In this document: one piece after another, positions 1 through 7,000 of the stretch
Layout of the letters: each line of letters begins with the position of its first letter
How positions within the stretch are numbered: position 1 is the stretch's first letter
Assembly (NCBI GenBank): GCA_037447655.1
Contig: JBBHKE010001623.1
Location: forward strand, 131,949-142,924
Source of the DNA: Zygnema cylindricum
Lineage: Eukaryota > Streptophyta > Zygnematophyceae > Zygnematales > Zygnemataceae
Direction: 5' to 3'
DNA length: 10,976 nucleotides
Made by a program: the position numbers and the translations under genes
The notes under the pieces: model-generated
What the model saw: the letters and a program-made list of their open reading frames with translations, nothing else
Told to the model about the DNA's origin: nothing
The model's database searches: none

Positions 1-640
1 TCGTCTCTTTGATTGTTAGTACAACTTTGAGGATTGCTGGGATGGACGTGAATACTATGAGACACAGGTAAAGAACTAGGTCCTTAGTATAATTTCATCT
101 TTAAAAAAACCTTTAGTCTTTGTCTTTTAAATTATTAGTAAAATCTCAAGGACGGCTGCAGAGTCCTTATACAGGTAGGAATAGAGATCCTTATTATTTC
201 GCTAGTTTATTATTAACGAGGAGATGGATGTGAATACTAAGAGATACAGGTAGAAACATACATCCTTGCTATTATTTTTCCAATAAAAAATCATTAGTTT
301 TTTTGTCGTTTACTTCTGCTTAGTATCAATGTATTAGTGTTGCATATGGACGTGAATACTATGAGATACAGGTAGGAACATTGGTCCTTAAATGTTTTTC
401 ATCCTGTCACTCATTTTTGCTATCAATAAATTAGTGTAGGGATAAAATAAAGGTAGGGACATAGCTCTTTACTGATATTTATTTCATGCTTAAAAAAAAA
501 CACTATTCTTTGTCGCTTATTTCGGCTTGGTATCATTTTATTAGTGTTATGAGGCACAAATAGAGACGTTATCCTTAATGATGTTTATTTTAAGCTCTTA
601 AAAATTATTGCCTTTTGTCACTTAATTCCAGTTTTGTATT
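1..640. repeat. Degenerate ~75-120-bp tandem repeat inside an intron
   Basis: About six diverged copies of one unit are recognisable. Each carries a version of 'gacgtgaatactatgagata' followed by 'acaggtaggaacat', a 'tcctta' block, an A-run, and a 'tttgtcgcttatttc'-like block. The acaggta-type anchor falls near 64, 171, 246, 368, 450 and 555, so spacing is irregular at 75-122 bp. The array appears to lie in the intron that ends at the splice acceptor before 1049. Copies are too diverged and AT-rich to code for protein. No ORF or transposon end was recognised in this stretch. Confidence 0.65.
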
Positions 641-750
641 ACTTAATTGTTTACGTTTAGTAAACATTGCCACTTCATAAAGGGTATGTTTTTTTTTTTG
701 AGGATGGCTATTGGACCAGCTTAGGACCGGATCTTGCAGCTTTTAGGATA

Positions 751-1040
751 ATTTAACGATGTAACGATTAAGCTTTAATGGTTTTGTTGTGAGTTTATGG
801 GGAAAAACGGTATAACAGTTTAACAGTTGGACTTTAGCGATCTTGTTCTGACTTTATGTGATCATTTAACGGCTTACCGGTTTAACAGTTAAACTTTAAC
901 GATGTTGTTGTGAGTTTATAAGATCATTTAACGGTTCAACAATAAGACTCTAACGATATTGTTGTGAGTTTATAGAATCATTTGACGATTTAGCGATTTA
1001 ATGTTTTAACGGTTAAACTTCCACAAATTTGTCGTGAGTT
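751..1040 (+). repeat. Minisatellite of ~50-63-bp units ending at a splice acceptor
   Basis: Five head-to-tail copies begin near 751, 801, 864, 926 and 980. Most start with 'atttaacg', continue with 'tttaacggttaaactttaac', and end with 'gttgttgtgagtttat'. The last copy stops within about 10 bases of the inferred intron acceptor (AG at 1047-1048). The unit is rich in TTAAC and TAAC, which resemble plant branch-point sequences. The stretch 641-750 between this and the upstream array holds no recognisable feature. Confidence 0.7.
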
Positions 1041-1048
1041 AAATGCAG

Positions 1049-1270
1049 GTGAATGTGAAGTCATATGCCAATAACAACCAATTGGCGATTCTTCCGGAAG
1101 ATCGAGTTACACAATTAGAATGGAATCGACGGTACCTTCTCGTCCTCGGAGTCGAGAATAAACGTTTATACCAACTTCGTCTTCAAGCTCCGGAGAAAGC
1201 CGTGGACCAAGCTATAGGAGAGCTTCGAAAAATTATGGATTCTTTCCAAGTCATTAAACTTGCCGCATAA
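1049..1270 (+). CDS. Probable PsbP-domain thylakoid lumen protein, last exon (partial)
   Basis: This is the C-terminal exon of a gene that begins left of the window. The open frame carries an ATG at 1043, but that ATG belongs to the intron tail: 'aaatgcag|GTG' gives a phase-0 acceptor, so the exon is taken from 1049 and codes for 73 residues before TAA. The text NRRYLLVLGVENKRLYQL, then an APE, then LRKIMDSFQVIKLA has the pattern of the last two strands and C-terminal helix of the PsbP fold (residues R/Y/L..G..N.RLY.L, then a helix ending in DSF.V). PsbP-domain (PPD/PPL) proteins are nucleus-encoded, go to the thylakoid lumen and help assemble or stabilise photosystem II, PSI or NDH. Which PPD subfamily this is cannot be told from the fragment. 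The transit peptide and N-terminal half of the domain lie outside the window. Codon use is mixed and unlike the AT-rich flanks, which supports real coding. Confidence 0.6.
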   Translation: MNVKSYANNNQLAILPEDRVTQLEWNRRYLLVLGVENKRLYQLRLQAPEKAVDQAIGELRKIMDSFQVIKLAA

Positions 1271-1768
1271 AAATAAAGGCAAAATGGAATAAGGATAATT
1301 TTTTTTTGGCTACACTATTTTTTGTTTAGGAGTTTTGTTTATACACATTTTTCTTAGCTTAAACGAGTTTATTTGTAGTTGTGTGTTTTTTTGTATTGTT
1401 TGGTAAAGGCTTGGAAAAGGCATGAGATGACAATTTTTTTTACGGTGGTAGTAAAACGTTGACGAGGTTTCCGATTTTTGACGAGTTTGAAGTAAAATTC
1501 TTTCTTATTTCTTTCTTATTTACTGTAGATCGCTGATTTTAGTCCATTGAGAGTAGTCGGTTGAGTTTAATTTTTGTGCCAATCGTATAATCTTTACCGG
1601 AAAGGCTTTAGTTTCGTTAGTGTTGAAATTCTTTTGAATTTGACTGTGAAATTGTCTTTTTTCTCTTTAATTTATACAAAGTACATTACTAAATGGATTA
1701 TTCAGCCTTTATGGATTATGTGTGAGCTTGTTTTGACAAAGGGAGAGGGTGGGATATAAAGACTGAAT
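1271..1768. other. 3' flank of the PsbP-like gene, no further gene seen
   Basis: This is T-rich sequence after the stop codon. An AATAAA hexamer at 1272-1277 follows the stop directly and is probably too early to be the polyadenylation signal by itself. A 61-codon open frame at 1574-1759 has no recognisable protein character. It presumably contains the 3' UTR and polyadenylation site, but the site cannot be placed. Confidence 0.4.
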
Positions 1769-1911
1769 GGAGGGATAGAGGGAGAGGGAGGGAGAGAGGG
1801 AGAGAGAGAGGGACAGAGGGAGAGAGGGAGAGGGAGAGGGAGGGAGAGGGAGAGGGAGGGAGAGAGGGGGAGAGAAAGAGAGGGGAAGAGAGGAGGGGCA
1901 GAGGGAGATGG
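1769..1911 (+). repeat. GA-rich simple repeat (GGGAGA/GGGAGGGAGA)
   Basis: This is about 140 bases made almost only of purines, built from gggaga, gggagggaga and gagaga blocks. Its reverse strand opens long frames rich in Ser, Pro and Leu in all three phases, which is a by-product of the repeat and not a protein. Polypurine tracts of this kind can form triplex or G-quadruplex structures. Confidence 0.9.
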
Positions 1912-2062
1912 TAATACAAGCAATCTTTTCATTTAGAACAAAGCTCAAATGATAAATGCAACAATGTGACAGATGGTGACGAGCTTGAATCGTGTCCTTG
2001 CAATCATTTGTTTGGAAGGTTGTGAGGCACATTAAGATTAAATGCATAAAAGTGTTGAATAG

Positions 2063-2282
2063 CTACACCGTGTATCGCTATGTGTTAATGTTTTTTTTCG
2101 CAAATTAAAAAAACTGTTTCTCTGTGCGCATTTATTGGGTTGCTAATTTGACGGTGGGATTGAAGTGTAAGATTTCCATCTTCCGATTGGCGGATTCCAA
2201 CTGAAAATTAGGCGTGTGCACGGAGAAAAGATGTCTTAATTGGTGAAAAAGAAAATTGAATAAATAGTGAAGCGCGGTGTAG
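2063..2282. mobile_element. MITE-like element, copy B (220 bp, imperfect terminal inverted repeats)
   Basis: The left end starts CTACACCGTGTATCGCTAT. The right end, read on the other strand, starts CTACACCGCGCTTCACTATT. These ends match those of the element at 6780-7000, and the total length is nearly identical (220 versus 221 bp). The interior is non-coding and mostly different from the other copy apart from short pieces such as 'gttgctaattt'. Both copies are bounded by C-TA ... TA-G, which would fit insertion into CTAG with a TA target duplication. It is equally possible that CTA is part of the inverted repeat. No transposase is present, so it would be non-autonomous. Confidence 0.65.
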
Positions 2283-3174
2283 GTTCCAGTCTTAATTTTA
2301 CGGCTCTGGTATGGATCTGATCTTAAACATACACTTTGAAGTTTTTACAAATTTTACTAGTTGGGCTGAAGTAAATCATGTCGTGGTCATTGTGTATTAG
2401 ATGCACGGTGTAAGTAATGCAAGAATGTAAGGATGAAGTATTGTTCAACTTCTCGCAATAATTTCATTTCCTCTATAATTTTAGGTTTCTTGGCAACGGC
2501 GTTTGTTGTTACTTCGTTCAGAATTACTTGACTTGCGATAATTCGTTGATTTATTTTTCCTTTGAAGATTTTCGGGTTTTGAATATATACACCACTAGCC
2601 AGAATAAATGATATTTTATATGTTGCATTATTTCTGAAAAAAAAAATAAGAAGCAATGATGGAAACAGTTTTATAAAAAATTGATACTATCACAAATGTG
2701 AAAAACATAAACGTGGTTCTGACATCACACAACATCCTCTTCTTTACAACAATTTAGTCAAAATGCAAAAAACGAACACTTCTACTTCATTTCGATAGTA
2801 AAATAGTCGTTTTTCTGTAAAAACCAGGTGATGATACATAATTTAGTATTAAAAATAGAAAGAGAACAACAAACCATCTCAGCTTCCTGTCACACATCCC
2901 CTCTGAGAAGGGGATATCCTCTTTTTCTTGTTTTTCCCTAGAGAAGTCCAAAAATGCTTATATGGGTAAACAAACCTTTTCCCGTCCCAAAAAAAGAAAA
3001 AACACAATAATAAACTTCTTTATTCCGCCCGTCCCATACACACAAAATAATAAACAATAAACTTTATTAAAAACGCACAATGGTAAACCATCTGAGTATA
3101 TGGAAATTAAAAAAGAAAAAGAAAACATTTCACCTCGATTCTATCATATTTTCACTAAAATCGTAATAAAAATT
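2283..3174. other. Intergenic stretch with no supported gene
   Basis: This is AT-rich sequence between two repeat blocks. The only open frame that is not simple sequence lies on the minus strand at 2387-2656. Its middle part, containing INQRIIASQVILNEVTT and KKPKIIEEMKLLREVEQYF, looks balanced in composition, but I recognise no family. It is reported below as a question and not called as a gene. From 2870 to 3130 the sequence is A-rich with no structure that I can name. Confidence 0.4.
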
Positions 3175-3201
3175 ACCATAGACCAGAAAAACATCAGCTC
3201 A

Positions 3202-3425
3202 TGACCTCTCTCTCTATATTTAAATTCTATATTCATATACTCTCCCTCTCTCCTCCCTATTTCCTCCCTCCAATCAGCTTTCTCTTCCAAACTCTCTATC
3301 TGACATATCTTTACTCCTCCCTCTCCTCGACTCCGTAACTTTTCTCTTACTCCCACCTAGCTCTCTCCTCCTCTCCTCCCTCCCCCTCACTCCTTCCCTT
3401 TTTCCAGCCTCTCCTCTCCTCTTAG
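3202..3425. repeat. CT-rich (polypyrimidine) tract
   Basis: This is about 220 bases dominated by ctctct, ctcctccct and tctctcc blocks on the plus strand, interrupted by short AT pieces. It lies between the convergent PsbP-like and PAM68 genes, so it mirrors the polypurine tract at 1769-1911 with opposite strand bias. The open frame on its minus strand (3144-3356; E, R and G rich) is a product of the repeat. Confidence 0.8.
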
Positions 3426-3470
3426 TTTTTTGTTAGATTGACGACATCAGCAAAACAAACAAAATCAAAA

Positions 3471-3566
3471 CCGTAAAAAAAGCGGTACCAAAAACGGACA
3501 AAAAACGGTACAAAAGACGAAAAAAGAAGCGGTACGAAAAACGGTACAAAAAAAAGCGGTACAAAT
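3471..3566. repeat. Short tandem repeat with CGGTAC cores in A-rich DNA
   Basis: Five CGGTAC hexamers at 3483, 3506, 3530, 3542 and 3557 are separated by A-runs and 'gacgaaa'-type spacers, with two related partial units. It reads as a decayed ~12-24-bp tandem repeat. The following 3567-3805 shows nothing else that I can identify. Confidence 0.7.
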
Positions 3567-3805
3567 CGCCAATGCCGAAGGCAACCTGACAAACGTTTTA
3601 CTTGCTAGAGGCAATAATGACATGAAAAAAAAGAAATCAACTAGTTGGACCCCGTTTTTTTTTGTTGCCGAAAATCAACTAATCTCGCCGATGTTGAAGA
3701 AAGGTACCTCGGAAAAGAGCTCCACAACTGTGCTTAACTTAACTGACACAACTTTTTACTTAAAAAAAACAAAAAATCGACACCGATGATTACTTTGTTG
3801 TAGAT

Positions 3806-3899
3806 GTTGATCAAAAGTTGACCAAGCGTTGACCGAAAGTTGAAAAATCTTGGCAAATGTTGACCAAAAATTGACCAAATCTTGTCGAATATTGACCAT
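3806..3899. repeat. 11-bp tandem repeat (GTTGACCAAAA) just past the PAM68 stop
   Basis: About eight units of roughly 11 bp are present. Exact TTGACC cores sit at 3818, 3829, 3860, 3871 and 3892, and TTGATC at 3807. Spacings are 11, 11, 31, 11 and 21, close to multiples of a helical turn. The array ends 10 bases before the PAM68 stop codon and would lie in its 3' UTR, where the transcript reads GGTCAA. TTGACC is the plant W-box core bound by WRKY factors, but a simple repeat explains its presence equally well. Confidence 0.75.
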
Positions 3900-3908
3900 G
3901 TTACTTGT

Positions 3909-6081
3909 TTACTTGTTTTTGTTTGTAAACGTTGACCATAACACCGGCCAGTTCGCTTGGGCTTCCCTCCACCCCAATAAAGATCCTTCCCTATTTGGGT
4001 CCCAACTTGTTGAAATAACACCGTAAGAAATCCCTAATCCGGCCGCCCCAAAAAATGACGTCGACACTATAAGTGGTAACCAATCAGGAACGTCAACTTT
4101 TTGGACAACTTTAAGCCAATAAAAGAACGGAAAAAAACAGAGTCCGAAGGCAATAGGAATACCGACTGTTAACACAATCCTCTTCAACATCCGATTCGTG
4201 ACGACCTCGGGAACGCTGTCATCTTCTTCGTCTTCTTCTGATTGAGATTCGATAACTTTTTCGGAGAATACGGGCTTCTCTTCATTAGTCAAAGGTGAAG
4301 ATTTTTTCGGAACTTGTTTTGTTTTGGGACCTCCGAATCCTTTCGACGCTCGAGGTGGATATGGCCTGTCAAACATTTTTATACATATTGTTAAAATTGT
4401 TGTCAGCATCATTGTTGTCAATATAATTGCCAAAATTACGATATTGCAATCGTCAACATTATTGTTTACACATAATGTTAAATTTGACAACGTGATTGCA
4501 TAAAGACAATATTATAATTGTCAATACTATATTTAATGAATTGTTAAAATTGTTGGCAATCTAATTGCATCAAAAAACGATATTATAATCATCACTACTT
4601 ACACATGATTAAAGTTGTCAATGCTATTGCAGAAATACAATACTATAATTGTCAATATTAGAATCAACACATAATATTAAAATCTTTGTAAAAATAACCG
4701 CGTAAACTAGAAAAATTCTAATGGTCTATATTATTAACTCTAAAACATAAATTAGTGTGGTTTATTCTAGTAAAGTGGTACCGCTAATAATTCAACGACA
4801 CTAATAACGGTGGGCGATGGAGCTCTAGAAGTTGATGAACAAAAAATTGTAAATGGAAATTATAATTGCCGAGGGTAAAATTACGGTAAATGCCATTTTT
4901 GTCGGTTGTGTAAAAGGCCTTTTTTAGTAACGGGGGGGGGGGGGGGGGGGGAGAGATACAGCAAGAATAAGAGAGGTTACAGGGGCAGATGCAGTAAAAG
5001 GAATAATGTAAAAGAAAAAACAAAAGATATAATATATAAGGAATGATAAAAGAGGTAATGTAAAGGAAACAATGTGAAAGAGATAATGTAGAAGAAAAAT
5101 TACAAGAAACAATGTAAAAGGAATAATAAAAAAGAAAAAAGGAAAGAAATAATGCAAAAGAAAAAATAAAAAAACACAATGTACAAGGAATAATGTAAAA
5201 GAAATATTACAAGAAAAGATAATGTAAAAGGAATAATACCACATTACCAATTATTAATAAAGTTTCACGTTTTTCTAAAAGTAGTCAAAGGGCGTTTAAC
5301 TTTATTGCCAGCACTCAAATTTTCTTTTTTAGACATTTTTTTTTTGCTTTGTATTTTTTTTTGAGAAATGTTCTAGAGATGGAGAGAGTATACAAAAACA
5401 TAGCAGAAAAAAAAAATGGAGCACAAAACAGACGTGAAAAAAAAGTGGAAAAATACGAGAAGTGCAAGAAGTCAATGAGAGTGAGGCTCTCCGAGACATT
5501 TTATTGACTGAAGGAGACTTAGGGAGAGGGGGGGGGGAGAGGAGGAGGAAGGGGGGGGGGGGAGCGTTAAAGATCAGACAAGAATCCGTTAGAAAGAAAA
5601 GGAAAGATCTCATCAACAACAGACATAAGGTAAAATTAAGAAGGAGAAAGACTCAAGAAAAGAACATAAAATAATTATTTAATGATCAATAAATTGAATC
5701 ATGTTAATAATCCTCATCGCCATGAAACCCTAAATCCTGAAACTGCAGAAAATGATCTCAACAACTAGGGTTTTCAAAATTTTAGGATTTAATTTGTAAA
5801 AGTCACTTTAAGCTATTTCAAAAGAGACAAGGAAATCTACTTTGAATGCAAAAATTGGAAAAAAAATCTTACCTTCGATTTTGGCTGTTTGAGAACATGG
5901 AAAAAACTTCAAATTTTCTTCTGGATAAGACAGAAGTACCACTAGAAGACAAAAAAATGAATACAGGTCTGGTCTTTGACACGAAATCCGAAATTAATAC
6001 TCCTTCCTTAACACATTTACTCTCTATTCCATAACCGGGAGAAGCTAAAGACAAAACTGAGCAAGAATTAACTGTAGCCAT
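3909..6081 (-). CDS. PAM68: PAM68, photosystem II assembly factor (complete, two exons)
   Basis: The CDS is the join of 5873-6081 (exon 1) and 3909-4365 (exon 2) on the minus strand. It encodes 221 residues, close to the length usual for the plant protein. PAM68 is a thylakoid membrane protein that helps assemble the photosystem II core. Exon 1 starts MATVNSCSVLSLAS and is rich in Ser, Thr and Arg, as expected for a chloroplast transit peptide. It ends CGA-AG|GTAAGA, a consensus donor. Exon 2 starts after 'tttgacag' with G-CCA, so the split codon becomes AGG (Arg70). Exon 2 carries KGFGGPK (78-84), an acidic patch EEDEEDD (113-119), VPEVVTNRMLKR (121-132), two membrane segments (about 133-154 and 166-187), and the family signature SWDPNREGSLLG (190-201) followed by ANWPVLW. 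An alternative unspliced start at 4490 would replace the transit peptide with minisatellite translation and is rejected. Recognition of the family is firm. The exon 1 join is inferred from phase, splice consensus and peptide character. Confidence 0.9.
4381..4690 (-). repeat. ~65-bp minisatellite just before the PAM68 splice acceptor
   Basis: Four to five diverged units are anchored by 'acgatattataattgtcaa'-type sequence near 4438, 4506, 4577 and 4637 (spacing 68, 71 and 60). A weaker copy covers 4381-4437. Secondary shared blocks are 'acacataatattaaa' and 'attgcat'. On the transcript strand the array lies immediately upstream of the 3' splice site. It reads as multiple TTGACAA and TTTAACAA strings, again resembling branch-point sequences. 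Confidence 0.65.
4798..4822. mobile_element. Relic inverted-repeat end of the 220-bp MITE-like family
   Basis: Read on the minus strand, these 25 bases match the terminal repeat of the 6780-7000 element at 21 positions, including an unbroken 12-base block CGTTATTAGTGT. Nearby, 4729-4741 shares TTATTAACTCTAA with the sub-terminal part of that element. A partner end about 220 bp to the left was not found; that place is occupied by the minisatellite. It is therefore called as a decayed or truncated copy. Confidence 0.45.
4932..4951 (+). repeat. Poly-G run (20 G)
   Basis: An uninterrupted run of 20 G on the plus strand reads as poly-C in the PAM68 pre-mRNA. Run length is easily mis-assembled or mis-called. 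Confidence 0.9.
4980..5240. repeat. Degenerate short repeat GGAATAATGTAAAAGAAA
   Basis: Many imperfect units of roughly 12-18 bp combine 'ggaataatgtaaaag' with A-runs. The plus strand is nearly free of pyrimidines except T. The minus-strand frames through it (4784-5250) translate to Phe/Leu/Ser/Tyr-rich low-complexity peptides and are not genes. It lies within the PAM68 intron, where the transcript is T/C-rich. Confidence 0.75.
5521..5562 (+). repeat. G-rich tract with 10-G and 12-G runs
   Basis: Two long G-runs (5528-5537 and 5551-5562) are joined by a GAGGAGGAGGAAG spacer. The plus strand could form a G-quadruplex. The PAM68 intron transcript carries the complementary C-runs. Confidence 0.85.
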
Positions 6082-6120
6082 AGAAACTGTTGAGAAGCGC
6101 AGGTCTTCTAGGTTAGATTA

Positions 6121-6201
6121 TTTAGGGTTTCTGACGTTTCAGGGCTTCTGAAGTTTTAGGGTTTCTGAGGTTTTAGGGTTTCTATGATTTTTTAGGGTTT
6201 C
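6121..6201 (-). promoter_or_regulatory. Telo-box array upstream of PAM68
   Basis: Four exact TTTAGGGTTT decamers (6121-6130, 6155-6164, 6172-6181, 6191-6200) and one degenerate copy (around 6136-6147) form a 17-19-bp tandem repeat starting 40 bases upstream of the PAM68 ATG. In the gene's orientation they read AAACCCTAAA, the plant telo box. Telo boxes are known in plant promoters and 5' leaders, mostly of translation and ribosomal-protein genes, and are bound by TRB and Puralpha-type factors. Whether these lie in the promoter or the 5' UTR depends on an unknown transcription start. Confidence 0.65.
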
Positions 6202-6344
6202 GCTTCACGAAAAGGATGACGTTTGAGAGATTAATAGAGAGTGGGACAGAAGTTACATTAGAAAATACATAGCGAGCGATATCCAGTTCTGACGTGAAAC
6301 TGAACGAATTAAACTACATGTAGATGTTTCTATGGAGTTCGTAC

Positions 6345-6350
6345 TTTATA
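6345..6350 (-). promoter_or_regulatory. Candidate TATA box for PAM68
   Basis: The minus strand reads ACTATAAAGT about 265 bases upstream of the ATG. If used, the telo-box array would fall in the 5' UTR. The hexamer is common in AT-rich DNA, so this is weak. Confidence 0.2.
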
Positions 6351-6779
6351 GTTTTAAATAAAACTTATCGAACAGTTACGCGTAACGGCGATCAATCCGG
6401 TTTTCCGATATTATCGATAGCCGACGATTGAATGTATATCGACGATAGAAATGCATACCGTATTTGTCTTATTGACTAACGGTATCGAGGTACTGTACTT
6501 GTACTGTACGGTAATTTTTACGCCGACGTGTAGACGTGGCAGATTGTCCGAATTTTGTACGGCAAATACCGGTTAGATTCGGATCCGATCATGTAGGCCT
6601 AGTAGCCCACATGACTTGAAAATTTCCAACAACACCTGTCAAGAAAGACCTAGTGGCACCAAAAGTCAATTTTCTCCCTCGCTGTATGAACGACAAAGTA
6701 AGTTTGACTTAAGCTGATGACAGTGTGTGCTGGTACACTGTGACGTGGATTCCTACGGGGATTGATACGTGCATATAGA
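6351..6779. other. Divergent intergenic region, left part, no gene
   Basis: This stretch is less AT-rich than its surroundings and has many CG dinucleotides (for example 6380-6460). It contains the 9-base direct repeat GTACTGTAC twice near 6491-6510 and 'acgtggcagatt' at 6534, which recurs inside the MITE-like element near 6862. No open frame with protein character was seen. Confidence 0.4.
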
Positions 6780-7000
6780 CTACACCGCGCATCGTTATTA
6801 GTGTCAAAGTTTAAATAGCGTAAAAAAAAAAGTGTTATTAATTCTAATTTAGTGCCAGAAACGTGGCAGATTATAGTCCACGTCCTTAAATAGAGTTGCT
6901 AATTTAATTTCTAAAATCATGTATACTAATTGCGGAAAAAAATCAAGATTTTAAGAACCCAAATTAGAGTTAATAACACTAATAACGATGCGCGGTGTAG
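6780..7000. mobile_element. MITE-like element, copy A (221 bp, perfect 25-bp terminal inverted repeats)
   Basis: Positions 6780-6804 and 6976-7000 are exact 25-base inverted repeats beginning CTACACCGCGCATCGTTATT. The interior is AT-rich and non-coding. The ends are bounded by C-TA and TA-G, as in copy B, which fits TA duplication in a CTAG target (Tc1/mariner-like) but does not prove it. No longer flanking duplication (3, 8 or 9 bp) is visible. Perfect terminal repeats suggest a fairly recent insertion. It lies in the shared upstream region of PAM68 and the glycosyltransferase gene. Confidence 0.75.

Larger units (their letters stand above)
4366..5872 (-). other. PAM68 intron (1507 nt)
   Basis: The donor is GT at 5872-5871 (GTAAGA) and the acceptor is AG at 4367-4366 (GTTTGACAG). 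On the transcript strand, much of 4930-5690 is pyrimidine-rich because the plus strand there is almost all A and G. It contains, listed from acceptor to donor, a ~65-bp minisatellite, a relic inverted-repeat end, a 20-G run, an AATGTAAAAG-type repeat, two further G-runs, and telo-box-like motifs at 5725-5734 (AAACCCTAAA) and 5765-5774 (CTAGGGTTTT). No exon-like frame with protein character was seen inside it. Confidence 0.8.

Noticed and set aside
1702-2047. Overlapping minus-strand frames rich in Ser, Pro and Leu
   Set aside because: They are translations of the GA-rich simple repeat in all phases and have no domain or coding character.
3144-3356. Glu/Arg/Gly-rich minus-strand frame
   Set aside because: Product of the CT-rich tract.
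4366-4490. Unspliced PAM68 start at 4490 on the minus strand
   Set aside because: The extra N-terminus is encoded by the minisatellite and lacks transit-peptide character; a good acceptor sits at 4366 and a phase-matched first exon exists at 5873-6081.
4784-5250. Phe/Leu/Ser-rich minus-strand frames resembling membrane proteins
   Set aside because: Hydrophobic appearance comes from the A/G-rich repeat read backwards (TTT, TTA, TCT codons); they lie inside the PAM68 intron.
5329-5674. Frames on both strands around the G-rich tract
   Set aside because: Pro/Ser/Phe-rich on one strand and Arg/Gly/Lys-rich on the other, as expected from G-runs and GA-rich sequence; no family signature.
5846-6034. 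Plus-strand frame opposite PAM68 exon 1
   Set aside because: Shadow of the transit-peptide exon on the other strand; the minus strand has the donor site and phase match.
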